NCBI RefSeq assembly: GCF_000739635.1
Contig: NZ_BATQ01000018.1
Coordinates: 1-51,559 of the forward strand
Length of the DNA stretch: 51,559 bases
Direction of reading: 5' to 3'
Source of the DNA: Verrucomicrobium sp. BvORR034
Lineage (GTDB): Bacteria; Verrucomicrobiota; Verrucomicrobiia; Verrucomicrobiales; Verrucomicrobiaceae
Below are positions 33,226 through 43,400 of this stretch, piece by piece. The position numbers and the translations under genes are program-made. Numbering within the stretch: the first letter of the stretch is position 1; every line of letters begins with the position of its first letter. The notes under the pieces were generated by a model, which ran no database searches, was not told the DNA's origin, and saw nothing but the letters and a program-made list of their open reading frames with translations.

Positions 33226-36200
33226 ATGGCCCAAACATTCTCCATTCGCACCCTTCTGGGCGGCCTGATTGCCGCTGCTCCTGGACTTTTGGCTGCGGCG
33301 GAAGCCCAGCCGACGTTTTCTGGAGATCAGATCGAGTTTTTTGAGAAGAACATCCGGCCCATTCTGGTGGAGAGCTGCCAGGACTGCCATGGTGGGCACC
33401 GGCACGAGAACGGCCTCCGGCTGGACTCCCGGGCCGCGATCTTGCGAGGCAGCGACTACGGTCAGATCGTGGTGGCGGGCAATCCCGAGGGGGGCAAGCT
33501 GCTCAAGGCCGTGAAGCACGCTCCGGGCGTGGAGGCCATGCCTAAAAAAGGGGACAAGCTGAGCGCCTCCCAAGTGGCCTCCCTGGAGAAATGGGTGGCG
33601 ATGGGTCTCCCCTGGCCTCAAGAAAAAGAACAGGCCGTGGGGCATCATGACAAGCCCTCCTGGCAGGAGCATTGGGCCTTCCAAAAGGTCACGAAACCAG
33701 CTGAGCCCGCCCTCACCAAGCTCAAGGGCGAGGTGAAGAACGACGTGGACAAGCACGTGGCCGCCAAACTGGAGGAGGCTGGAATGGCCTTTGCCCCGGT
33801 GGTAGACCGAGCCACGCTGGGCCGTCGCATCTATCTGGACCTCACCGGTCTGCAACCGACGTTTGAAGATCTGCAGAAGTTTGTGAACGACAAGTCGCCC
33901 GATGCGGTGGCGAAGCTGGTGGATCGGTTGCTTGATTCACCCCGCTATGGCGAGCGCTGGGCACGGCATTGGTTGGATGTCGCTCGTTATTCGGACGTGG
34001 ACGGCTACCGTGCCGGCGGCGTGGACAACCGGTTCCCGTACTCCTACACCTATCGTGACTGGGTGGTGCAGGCGCTGAACAAAGACCTGCCGTATGATCA
34101 GTTCATCACCCAGCAGCTGGCGGCGGACAAGCTTCTGCCCCCCGCACAAGGGCAGGCTGATCCGTCTCTGGCAGCCCTCGGCTTCCTCACCATCGGAGAT
34201 TATTTCCTCGGGGACAGGTTGTTGCAGAATGATGACCGCATTGACGTGGTGAGCCGCGGCATGCTGGGGCTCACTGTTGCCTGCGCCCGCTGCCACGACC
34301 ACAAGTACGACCCCATCCCGAGCAAGGACTACTATGCGCTGTACAGCGTCTTCAACTCCAGCGAGACGCCGGACAAGCTGCCGGTGATCGGGGAAGCGAC
34401 CGACAAGGCGGCTGCCGAGGACTTCAAGAGCAAGGTGGCGGCGATCGAGAAGGAGATGCAGACCTTCCGTCAGGAGGTCTATGGCGACATCCGCAACAGT
34501 GCCCGGTTGAAGGAGTATCTCGTGTTCGCCCGCAAGGCGCTGGAGCTTCAGAGCGAACAGTTCCGCGGCGAGGCGGGCAAGGCCAAGCTGCGTGACCGCT
34601 ATGCAGACGGACTGCGCGACATGGTGAAGCGCAACGCCTATGTGGCAAAGCCGCATCCTGTGATGCTGGCGTGGAAGAAGCTCTCCGACCTGCCAGATGG
34701 CGAATTCGCCGCGAAGGCCCCTGCATTGGTTCAGGAGCTCACCAGACCAGAGAGCCCGGTCAATGCGGTGGTGAAGAACGAGCTGGCCAAGCGGCCTGCG
34801 CCCAAGACTTTCGACGATGTGGCGGGTCTTTACAGCGATGTGTTTGTGACCTGCATCACTGGCAAGGAGCCCGACAACGCCGACTGGCAGGCGGTGCGCG
34901 CGATGCTGATGGATGGCAAGTCTCCCATGTCGGTGCCGGTGGAACAGATCGACCGTTTCTTCACCCGGAAGGACCGGGAGCACATGACCCAGCTGGAGAA
35001 CAAGATCACCAAGCTGGAGTTGACCTCCGAAGGAGCCCCGCAGCGCGCCATGGTGATGCTCGACAAGGAGAAGCCCGCGGATGTGAAAGTGATGATCCGT
35101 GGGAATCCCGGGCGTCAGGGTGAGCCAGCACCGCGTGGTTTCCTCACTGCGCTGGGTGGCCAGAAGTTCAGCGAAGGCAGCGGACGTCTTGAGCTCGCCA
35201 AACTGATCGCCAGCAAGGACAACCCCCTGACTGCGCGTGTCATCGTGAACCGCGTGTGGATGCACCACTTTGGCAAGCCACTCGTCAGCCAGCCCACTGA
35301 CTTCGGCGTGCAGACGCCCAAGCCGGATCAGGCCGCCCTTCTGGACTACCTCGCTGCGACCTTCATGGAGCAGGGCTGGTCTTTGAAGAAGCTTCACCGC
35401 CTGATCCTGACCTCCCGCACCTACCAGCAGAGCTCTGCCACCACGCCGGAGAAAGAGCTCAAGGATGCGGAAAACAACCTGCTCTCCCACTTCAACCGCC
35501 AGCGCATGGACTATGAAAACATGCGGGACAACCTCCTGCAGGTCAGCGGGGCTTTGAATGTGGCCAAGGCGGGCGGGCGCTCCACCCTGCCCGAGACCCC
35601 GGACGCCGACAGCCGTCGCAGCGTGTACTTGTTTGTGAACCGGTACGAGCAGGCCACCGTGCCCGCCACATTTGACTTTGCGAACCCTGATACGCTGAGC
35701 CCGCAGCGCTTCGTCACCACCGTGCCGCAGCAGACGCTCTTCCTCATGAACAGCCCGTTCATGAAATCCCGGGCCGACCAGGTGGCGCAGAAGGTGCCTG
35801 CGAACAACAGCGGCATCGATTCGGAGAGCCTGAAGGTGCTCTATCGGCAGGTGTTGCTCCGCGAACCTTCCCCTGATGAGGTGGAGTTGGCCGGCCGTTT
35901 CGTCAATGATGCGACCTCTCTCCAGAGCAACAGCCCCTTCACCTGGGCATACGGATACGGCAATGTGAAGCGCGACACCCCCAACGGCCCGGTGCAGGTG
36001 CAGTTCAACGCCTTCAAGAAATTCTTCAACGACAAGAAAATGGGCATTGTCTGGCAGGGTGGAGACAAGGTCCCTGATCCGGTTTCCAACTACACCTTCG
36101 CCCGCCTTTCAGCCGGCACGATCACCAGCCACGTTGGCGATGGTGACATGGCGAACATCATTCGCTGGGTGGCTCCATCGGACGCTGTCATTCGCATCTC

Positions 36201-36588
36201 CGGCACGCTCCAGCATGGCAGCCCGAATGGCGACGGTGTCACGGGCTGGATCGTCAGCAGCCGCACCGGGTTGGTGAAAGAGGCCCCAGTTGCCCCCAAC
36301 ACGGGCCGCAACATGGGTGTGGACCGCCTGGAAGTGAAGGCCGGTGAGGTGCTGGACTTCTGTGCCACGGCTGGGCCGAAGAGAGACAATACCAACGACG
36401 GCTACCGCTGGACTCCGCGCATTGAGCGCCAGGACTCCGCCGCCACCGGTTTCACGGTCTGGACTGATTCCGGTCGCGATTTCGTCGGCCCCGGCAACTG
36501 GCCGCTCAATCTCGCCCGCCCCCAGAGCCCCCTTTCACAGCTCGCCCACGTATTGCTTATGAGCAACGAGTTCCAATTTGTCGAATAA
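33226..36588 (+). CDS. PSD1 and planctomycete cytochrome C domain protein
   Basis: 1120 residues with an N-terminal signal (about 1-26). The PSCyt1-type segment contains ESCQDCHGGH, a CxxCH heme motif (C51, C54, H55). A DUF1549 (PSCyt2) region follows, with GERWARHWLDVARYSD and ACARCHDHKYDPIPSKDYYA, which holds a second CxxCH. The C-terminal DUF1553 (PSD1) region begins near residue 640 (LELAKLIASKDNPLTARVIV, VNRVWMHHFGKPLV). A final beta domain of about 150 residues (about 950-1100) has no family I recognise. Such proteins are common in Planctomycetes and Verrucomicrobia and are predicted to be exported and linked to polysaccharide use, but the activity is unproven. The DUF1501 gene follows, as usual for this pair. 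Confidence 0.92.
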   Translation: MAQTFSIRTLLGGLIAAAPGLLAAAEAQPTFSGDQIEFFEKNIRPILVESCQDCHGGHRHENGLRLDSRAAILRGSDYGQIVVAGNPEGGKLLKAVKHAPGVEAMPKKGDKLSASQVASLEKWVAMGLPWPQEKEQAVGHHDKPSWQEHWAFQKVTKPAEPALTKLKGEVKNDVDKHVAAKLEEAGMAFAPVVDRATLGRRIYLDLTGLQPTFEDLQKFVNDKSPDAVAKLVDRLLDSPRYGERWARHWLDVARYSDVDGYRAGGVDNRFPYSYTYRDWVVQALNKDLPYDQFITQQLAADKLLPPAQGQADPSLAALGFLTIGDYFLGDRLLQNDDRIDVVSRGMLGLTVACARCHDHKYDPIPSKDYYALYSVFNSSETPDKLPVIGEATDKAAAEDFKSKVAAIEKEMQTFRQEVYGDIRNSARLKEYLVFARKALELQSEQFRGEAGKAKLRDRYADGLRDMVKRNAYVAKPHPVMLAWKKLSDLPDGEFAAKAPALVQELTRPESPVNAVVKNELAKRPAPKTFDDVAGLYSDVFVTCITGKEPDNADWQAVRAMLMDGKSPMSVPVEQIDRFFTRKDREHMTQLENKITKLELTSEGAPQRAMVMLDKEKPADVKVMIRGNPGRQGEPAPRGFLTALGGQKFSEGSGRLELAKLIASKDNPLTARVIVNRVWMHHFGKPLVSQPTDFGVQTPKPDQAALLDYLAATFMEQGWSLKKLHRLILTSRTYQQSSATTPEKELKDAENNLLSHFNRQRMDYENMRDNLLQVSGALNVAKAGGRSTLPETPDADSRRSVYLFVNRYEQATVPATFDFANPDTLSPQRFVTTVPQQTLFLMNSPFMKSRADQVAQKVPANNSGIDSESLKVLYRQVLLREPSPDEVELAGRFVNDATSLQSNSPFTWAYGYGNVKRDTPNGPVQVQFNAFKKFFNDKKMGIVWQGGDKVPDPVSNYTFARLSAGTITSHVGDGDMANIIRWVAPSDAVIRISGTLQHGSPNGDGVTGWIVSSRTGLVKEAPVAPNTGRNMGVDRLEVKAGEVLDFCATAGPKRDNTNDGYRWTPRIERQDSAATGFTVWTDSGRDFVGPGNWPLNLARPQSPLSQLAHVLLMSNEFQFVE

Positions 36589-36633
36589 GCACGCGAGCAT
36601 TCCGCTTTCCGAACTCCCCCTTCCGCAATCCCT

Positions 36634-38082
36634 ATGTCCCACCACGGTTTCAATCCAGAACACTCCTTCCTGACCCGCCGGCAGATGCTGAATCGCATCG
36701 GCATGGGGTTTGGCACGATGGCGCTGGGTCAGTTGTTTGGCGGTATGGCGTCTGCGGCGGTGAGCAATCCCCTGGCCCAGCGCAGTTCCCAGTATGCCCC
36801 CAAGGCCAAGCGGGTGGTGCATCTGTTCATGAACGGGGGGCCGTCTCATGTGGACACGTTTGATCCCAAGCCCATGCTGACCAAGTATGATGGCAAGGTC
36901 CTTCCGAACACGTTGCGCACGGAGCGTCCCACGGGCGCAGGGTTGAAGTCTCCCTTCGAGTTCAGGAAATATGGTCAGAGCGGTCTGGAGGTGAGCGATC
37001 TGTTCTCCCACACGGCCCAGCATGCGGACGACATGTGCGTGATCCGATCGATGCACGCGGATGTGCCGAACCATGAGCCTTCGTTGGGGCTCATGAACTG
37101 CGGCGAGTCGCGTCTGAACCGTCCAAGTCTCGGATCCTGGATCACCTACGGTCTGGGTTCGGAAAACCAGAATCTGCCGGGTTACATTGCCATGTGCCCG
37201 GGCGGCATGCCCATCCGCCGCACCAAGAACTGGCAGTCGGCCTTCCTTCCCAGCGCCTATCAGGGGACCTACATCAACACCAACAATGAAGAGGTGGAGA
37301 AGCTGGTTGAGTTCATCAAGAACCCCTCGCTGGACTTCAAACAGCAGCGCCGCCAACTGGATCTGCTGACCCAGCTCAACGAGCGCCACCTCGCCGAGCG
37401 TCAAAAGGACCAGCAGCTGGAGGCGCGGGTGCAGAGCTATGAACTGGCCTATCGCATGCAGATGGAGGCCAGCGACGCCTTTGACATCAGCAAGGAACCC
37501 CAGTGGGTGATCGACATGTACGGTGCCAAGCCGGGCCGGGAACACGCCTTTGCCCGTCAGTGCCTCATTGCCCGTCGTCTCCTGGAGCGCGGGGTGCGTT
37601 TCCTGCAACTCTGGACCGGCGACGGCCAGCCTTGGGACAACCACGATGAGATCCTGGAACACCAGAAGCTCGCCGAGCGCACGGACAAGCCAATCGGCGC
37701 ACTCATGACCGACTTGAAGATGCGCGGGTTGTTTGATGAAACCCTCCTTTTCTGGGGCGGTGAGTTCGGCCGCACTCCGTCCGTGGAACTGCCTACTCCG
37801 GGCTCCAACGCCGGCAAACAGCGCGGTCGTGACCACAACCACTACGGCTTCAGCATGTGGATGGCTGGTGGCGGGGTGAAAGGCGGCCAGGCCTACGGCG
37901 CCACTGACGAGTTTGGCTTCCAGGCCGTGGAGAACAAGATGCACGTGCGCGACCTGCACGCCACCATCCTCGCCCTGCTCGGTTTCAACCACGAGAAGTT
38001 CACCTACAAATACGCCGGTCTCGACTTCCGCCTCACCGGGGTGGAGGATGGTCCGAAGGTTGTGCGTGAGCTGATGGCGTAG
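36634..38082 (+). CDS. DUF1501 (sulfatase-fold-like) exported protein
   Basis: 482 residues. The N-terminus has a Tat-like signal: SFLTRRQMLNRIGMGFGTMA. The body carries DUF1501 landmarks: HLFMNGGPSHVDTFDPKP, TDLKMRGLFDETLLFWGGEF, RGRDHNHYGFSMWMAGGGVK and LDFRLTGV. The fold is related to alkaline phosphatase and sulfatase enzymes, and conserved Asp/His residues in these motifs could bind metal. The real substrate is unknown. It is 45 bp after the PSD1 gene and certainly functionally linked to it across these phyla. Confidence 0.92.
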   Translation: MSHHGFNPEHSFLTRRQMLNRIGMGFGTMALGQLFGGMASAAVSNPLAQRSSQYAPKAKRVVHLFMNGGPSHVDTFDPKPMLTKYDGKVLPNTLRTERPTGAGLKSPFEFRKYGQSGLEVSDLFSHTAQHADDMCVIRSMHADVPNHEPSLGLMNCGESRLNRPSLGSWITYGLGSENQNLPGYIAMCPGGMPIRRTKNWQSAFLPSAYQGTYINTNNEEVEKLVEFIKNPSLDFKQQRRQLDLLTQLNERHLAERQKDQQLEARVQSYELAYRMQMEASDAFDISKEPQWVIDMYGAKPGREHAFARQCLIARRLLERGVRFLQLWTGDGQPWDNHDEILEHQKLAERTDKPIGALMTDLKMRGLFDETLLFWGGEFGRTPSVELPTPGSNAGKQRGRDHNHYGFSMWMAGGGVKGGQAYGATDEFGFQAVENKMHVRDLHATILALLGFNHEKFTYKYAGLDFRLTGVEDGPKVVRELMA

Positions 38083-38126
38083 AGGCACGGGACTCTGGCC
38101 CTTTATCCTGTTGGCACCTCAAAGAT

Positions 38127-38320
38127 CGCGGCAGCGTCATGGAGTGCTGGCGGCTTGACGCCGCTTTCGCCGGGCGATGGAGGCTGGTTGGTGCCTTGAA
38201 CCTGGGTCCGGCCGGTTGACGTTCGCGGTGATGTTGGGCTTCGATTGTGCGTTGTCGTTCTTCACGCACGATTACGGTTTGAAAACGGTGTCGAGCCACC
38301 GTACTCCAAGACGCTTCGCG
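38127..38320. repeat. Interspersed 193 bp-type element, copy A
   Basis: This copy is nearly identical to 47427-47619; I count about nine mismatches over roughly 180 aligned bases plus one base inserted in the left end. The right terminus ACTCCAAGACGCTTCGCG (38303-38320) matches copy B exactly, while the left terminus is degenerate. It sits between convergent genes (DUF1501 and DUF3999). Open frames crossing it on the minus strand are considered chance. Confidence 0.85.
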
Positions 38321-38488
38321 ACGGTTGGAGGTGGGGGTGAGTTGCTGATGATAGTTTGGATGTTCCTGGGCTTCGCATGGCGACGCACCGAACCCGGAGG
38401 GTTCTCCTCCAACACCCATGGACCTCGCAAACTCCGCCCTCCACCTCGCAGCGGTAGACCTATCGCGTTGCCGGATCCCTGACTGCCA

Positions 38489-40489
38489 TCACGCGGACGC
38501 ACTCCCGCCACCCGGTTGTTCAGGCAACAACTTCACCACCACCCACAGCAACCCGCCCGCGACGGCGGCGAGGGCCGCCCACAGAAAGACAGATCCGGCA
38601 CCGGATTCGTCTTCTGCTTTGCGTTTGCCCGGCGCGCCGGCCTCCTCAGGCCCCAGGGTCGCGGTGGAGGGGGTGGCCAGATTGAGCTCACGCTCCACGA
38701 GCCGCAGGTCATAACGCGGGGCCGGTACCGACGGGTTGTCGTAGTACAAATACACGGGAGCCCCGCTAGGCAGGGCCTGGAACTTCAATCGGGCCACTTG
38801 ATAAGCTCCTCGCACGGCGCTGATCTCCATGGGCGTGTTGTCCCCATTGTCCGTCTCGATCCAAATCTCCCTGCCTGCCGCCCGGGTGTTCAATGGCACG
38901 GTGACGGATTTCCCCTCCTCACGATTTCTCACCGTCACGTTTCCCAGGATGGCGGAATAGTATTGCGACGAGCCGGAACGGTTGGGGCGTCTTTCCAGGA
39001 TGTTCAAAGTTCTTTCATAAACCCGGGATGGAGTGTCGATTTCCAGCCGTTGCATCGAGAGATCTTCAAAAGGCAGTTCCAGCTTCCACCGTGACCAGGT
39101 GGGGCGCTTGGGATCCCGTGCGAGGGTGGCCGGCATGGAAATCGTGCGGGTGACGCGCTCCGGGAGCACCAAGTAGGGCAGTTGACGCCCGTCCTGAACG
39201 AGGCGTAGATCATCGAAATCATGATGACAGGTTGCCTCAAGGTCGAGTTCGAGGAGTTGCACACCAGGTTGCGTGATCAGCACCGGCTTGCGTCGCCGCC
39301 AGCCGTTGGTGTCGATGGCGCTGCCTGATTCGGCAAACTGGCCGAGTACACCATCCTTACGGTAGCCGGGGTTGGCCTGGAGCTCCCCGATTGTCGCGAT
39401 GTTGGTTTGGGCCGACTGCAAATGAGAGGAAAGCGCAGCGAGATCATAGTACGGCGCGATGGCCAGCGGGTTGCCGCTGTACAGCTTCCAGGCGCCCAAG
39501 TCCTGGGCAGCAAAAAGCAGGTGCACCGGATAGCGGGTGGCCTGGACGCCGTCGATCTTCAGTGGCGGGCTGTTCCCGTTCTCAATGTCCAACACCAGTT
39601 GATCCCCCAATGCCTGACGATGCACGGGGATTTCCAGTGAGGCGGCGTTGAGTTCGTCTGCTTGCAGTCGGAACACGGTGCCATCTGCGAGGGGGGAGCC
39701 GGCCCCCTCAGGCGAGGTGCCCGCGCTGCGAACCACCACCTTCCGGCTGAAAACCGTATCCGCTGTTTGCAGACGGAGCATACCCAGCCAGGCTTGCGGT
39801 GTCTGTAGAGTCAGATGGAGACGGGTGATGCCGGGGAGTTCCTCTGTCTTTGTCAGCGTGACGTCTTCCTTGATGGTGGACGAGGCGGTCTGCGGCAGTT
39901 CCACGGTGGCACCTGTGAAAGCCGCGGGTGGCGACTTCCGGTCATCGAGGGCGGCACGGAGTTGTTTCCAAGATCCGGCTGGAAAGGCAAGACGAAGCCG
40001 GCTGCTGCCATCACGCTGGCGGAACAAAATGCCAGGTTCACCGATTGGCTGCCAGGTGGTTCCGTCCTGGGAACCCTCCAGCGTCACGGCTTTGAGGAAG
40101 GTGGCGTTGGCTGTCTCCAGGGTGAGCGCGCGGATGGATTCACCGGGTGGCGGCACCATCTCCAGGTAGGTCTTGTCACCTTCGAGGCGAGCCCGAAATC
40201 CGGAAACTGCCCGCGTGGTGACGGTGTCTTGTTGGGGCCACTGCAGCAGGAAAGGGGTTTCCACTCCCGAGGGGTTGATGAGGCGGAGATCACTCAAATT
40301 CTGCTGGGCGCCGCCGTGGGTGTTGGAGGGGATCTCGATTCGCACAAGGCCCGCCGCGGCGGGTGTGACGCTTTGCACGTGACGCCAGTCAGCCAGCGGC
40401 GGTGTGTTTTCCTGTGCCTCGGCGGAAGCCACGGTCAGCATCAGAGCGAGAGGCAGCCACCGCGTCAAAATGGAAGACTGGGTTTTCAT
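38489..40489 (-). CDS. DUF3999 family exported protein
   Basis: 666 residues. The signal peptide ends near residue 25 (TVASAEAQ). The body is beta-rich and repetitive, with conserved bits such as VRIEIPSNTHGGAQQNLSDL, LRLINPSGVETPFLL and VYLYYDNPSVPAPRYDL, matching DUF3999. One transmembrane helix lies near the C-terminus (LWAALAAVAGGLLWVVVKLL). It is probably anchored in the inner membrane with a large periplasmic domain. The start overlaps the stop of DUF2339 by 4 bp, and this pair commonly occurs together. The function is unknown. Confidence 0.87.
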   Translation of the reverse strand: MKTQSSILTRWLPLALMLTVASAEAQENTPPLADWRHVQSVTPAAAGLVRIEIPSNTHGGAQQNLSDLRLINPSGVETPFLLQWPQQDTVTTRAVSGFRARLEGDKTYLEMVPPPGESIRALTLETANATFLKAVTLEGSQDGTTWQPIGEPGILFRQRDGSSRLRLAFPAGSWKQLRAALDDRKSPPAAFTGATVELPQTASSTIKEDVTLTKTEELPGITRLHLTLQTPQAWLGMLRLQTADTVFSRKVVVRSAGTSPEGAGSPLADGTVFRLQADELNAASLEIPVHRQALGDQLVLDIENGNSPPLKIDGVQATRYPVHLLFAAQDLGAWKLYSGNPLAIAPYYDLAALSSHLQSAQTNIATIGELQANPGYRKDGVLGQFAESGSAIDTNGWRRRKPVLITQPGVQLLELDLEATCHHDFDDLRLVQDGRQLPYLVLPERVTRTISMPATLARDPKRPTWSRWKLELPFEDLSMQRLEIDTPSRVYERTLNILERRPNRSGSSQYYSAILGNVTVRNREEGKSVTVPLNTRAAGREIWIETDNGDNTPMEISAVRGAYQVARLKFQALPSGAPVYLYYDNPSVPAPRYDLRLVERELNLATPSTATLGPEEAGAPGKRKAEDESGAGSVFLWAALAAVAGGLLWVVVKLLPEQPGGGSASA

Positions 40490-43400
40490 GCTTCGTCAGT
40501 GGGATGGCTGCGGTCCAGAAACTTCTGGTAGAGGAATGAGGCGGCAAGCGCGATGAGAGCCACGATGATGAGGGCTCCAATGCGGTAGATGCTGCCGATG
40601 TTGGCGAGGTCGTGGAAGAAGAGCTTCAACAAGGTGATCGCGAGCAGGCCGATGCCGGCGTAGCGGGTCGCCGCCGTGCGCAGCCAGAAGCCGAGCCCGA
40701 GCAGGCCGAGGGCGAACAGACCCCAGGAGATGCTGGTGGTCATGTCGCGGCCGAAGTTCCCGTCGAAGTTGAAGACGATAAATCGCTGGCCGGGTGCGGT
40801 GAAGTAGTCGGCGATCTCAATATTCAACAGCAGGAAGAGGAGCACTCCGCCCAGGGCGCAGAAGAGGCTGCGCAAATTGAGATCCCCCAGCTTGTGCCGC
40901 GGCGGAGCCAGCCACCAGGCAGCGAGGATGAGCGCGGCGGCGGCCAGGCCGTAGGTGTAGAGGTGCCAATTCAAGATGGGCGTCTCACTGCGCGGGTAAT
41001 AGGTAAGTACCGCAGGATTGAGGGCCAGGCGGACGAAGGCGGCGATGAGCAGACCGGCTCCGGTGGCGCGAAGCCCGCCATGAGGCACACGGCGATAGAG
41101 CCAGCAGAGGGCAGCCCCTTCAAAGGACCAGCCGAGGGTGATCCACTGTCTGTCGAACTGGATCGGGAAGATGAGGGTGATGAAGAAGAGTCCCACGGCG
41201 CCGTACCAGGCGAGTTGCGAGAGACGTGCGGGATTGGCGGCATCGTGACGCTTCAGGACCATCACCAGACTCAGCAGTGGCGCCACGGCAAAAGCGGCGG
41301 GCAGCAGGCCCATCACGTTGTTGGGCCAGGTGATTCTCACCAGATCATGAACCAGCAGGAAGGCGCCGACTCCGGAGAGGGCTGCAGCGGCCCAGGGGAG
41401 GATCGCCCGCTCAAAGACCTGGCGGAAGATGAAGGGATAGAGCGTGAACAGGAGATAGAAGCCCAGGTACCAGAAGAGCGGCTGCCAGGGGGAACTGATG
41501 TCAAAGCGGTGCACATGCCAGGAGATCTGCAGGCCCAGGCTGCACAGCATGGCCACGGGTGGAAGGCTGCCAATGCCGCTGACCCGGGTGAGGCCAAGCA
41601 TGAAGAGAGTCAGGACCAACGCTGCGCCAAAGACCGGCGCCGGATTCGGCATCGGAATGTGAAGCGACGCCATGATGAGAAGCAGGAATGGCAGCGTGGC
41701 CGAGCTGATGGGCAGCCATTCGGCGAGACTGTTGGGAAGCAGGTCGCGATCTCCAATCTGATTGGGCTGGGTGGCCAGGATCCGGCGCGAGAGGAAACAA
41801 CTGGCGGCGATGAAGACCACGGCGAAGCCGCAAAGAATGGTGAGGAAGCCGGGCATGCTGCCAGTGGTGGCAGGCAGGCGGAGCAGCCAGGCCAGGGTGG
41901 TGAAGAGCGTGAGGACGATGGCCGTCAGCACCGGCAGCAGGGCCCGGGTCACTACGGCGAGGCCGATGATGAGTAGATTCACCAACAGGAGAGCAGGCCA
42001 GAGCAGGAAGGGCACTGCCGGGAGCCTCAGCACAGGAAGAATCATGAGGAGCAGCGCCACGACAGGCACGAAGCCCGCAATGGTCTGTGGTGTTCCGGGA
42101 TGGCGACGTGCCCACACCACACTGAAGGCAGTGTGCATGAAGCCAAACACCAGATAGATCGCCAGCGCGGCTGGCAGCATCTCAGCCGTCAACTCATGCG
42201 TGCTCCAGATCGAGAGGTGGGTAAAGGTGAGCAGTCCGACGATGGCCTGAGCGGCGCGGACTCGGGGTTCGATCCAGACGGTTGCCAGGACGGCCACATT
42301 CACCAGCAGCACCAACGTGTAGAGCAGACCGGGGCGCTGGAGGATTTCTGTGTGGTCAAAGAAAGAAAAGGCAATGATGAGGGCGCTGCCGCAGAGCGCA
42401 AGGGCCGAGCCCACTGGATAGAGGTCCTCGCCGTCACGACGCTTCGACCACCAGGCTCCGGCGGTGAAGAGGAAGGCAAACCACAGGAACACTCCCACTG
42501 TGATCCAGGTCTTGGGCCCGTACATGTAGCCCTCGGCGGCGAAGAACTTCGTATCCCAGCCCAACTGCATGAGGATCGTCCCCGCAGCCCCCAGTGCGGT
42601 GAGGTAGAGCCAGCGTTTTTTCTTGGCCACGGCAATCAAACCCAGGTCAAGCAGCGTGATGTAACCGAACAATCCCCAGGGGTTGTCCTGGCCGGTGGAG
42701 CACAGGATGGGAGTGAGGAAACCACCCACCATGCCCAGCACCGCCACCACCATGGCATTCATCCGCACCGCCAGCAGGAACCCCACAGCCGTGATCAGAG
42801 TCATGACTCCAAAGGTGGTGACGCTGTCGAACTGTTTGAATTCGTATATTGAGTGGGCGGCAAACGTCACGCCATACAGTACCAACACCCCGGTGGCGCT
42901 GAGCGTGTGTGCCAGGACCGTATAGGTCTTCTTGGCGCTTAACTTCAATCCTCCCACAGTGAGTCCGATGCCGAGCACAAATCCGATGGCGGTGCGCACG
43001 GACGGCGGGATCAGGTTCTGCTCAAACGCATACTTCACAAAGAAGACGATGCCGAGGAAAAGGGCCAGACCACCCAGCCAGGCGAAGAGCTTCACTCCCA
43101 TGAATTGCTCCAGCGTGAAGGCGGGTTTTTCCTGAACCGGCTTCCGGGCCGCAGAGGGCAACGGCATGGGCGGAGGCATGACAGGCGTCGTGGATTCGCG
43201 GGTGGACACCGGTGCCAGTGTCGAGGCTGGAGGCAGCGGAGGAGGAGCAAGCGGTGCGGGGACGGCTTCTTCCGCCGCGGCGGGAACCGGAACGGGTTCC
43301 AGCGTTTCCGCCAGCACAGGCTCTGGTGATACTTGCTCCTGGGGCGGAGGCGGAGGCGCTGTTGAGGGTTGGGAAACTATCTGGAGTTCTGGGGAGACCG

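Noticed and set aside
31051-33855. Antisense open frame of 934 codons opposite the efflux permease and the PSD1 gene
   Set aside because: The sense frame encodes recognisable RND and cytochrome-domain proteins. The antisense frame is low-complexity (His/Gly/Gln-rich) and arises from third-position GC bias.
33937-35490. Antisense frame of 517 codons inside the PSD1 gene
   Set aside because: It is a shadow of a recognised gene and has no recognisable domain.
38033-38419. Minus-strand open frame through repeat copy A
   Set aside because: The frame follows the repeat and has a matching frame in copy B, but no start signal, domain or context. It is best explained as an open frame of a non-coding repeat.
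40612-41976. Plus-strand frame of 454 codons inside the DUF2339 gene
   Set aside because: It is a shadow of a long membrane-protein gene, rich in Gly, Glu and Gln as expected from reading Leu/Ala/Pro codons backwards.
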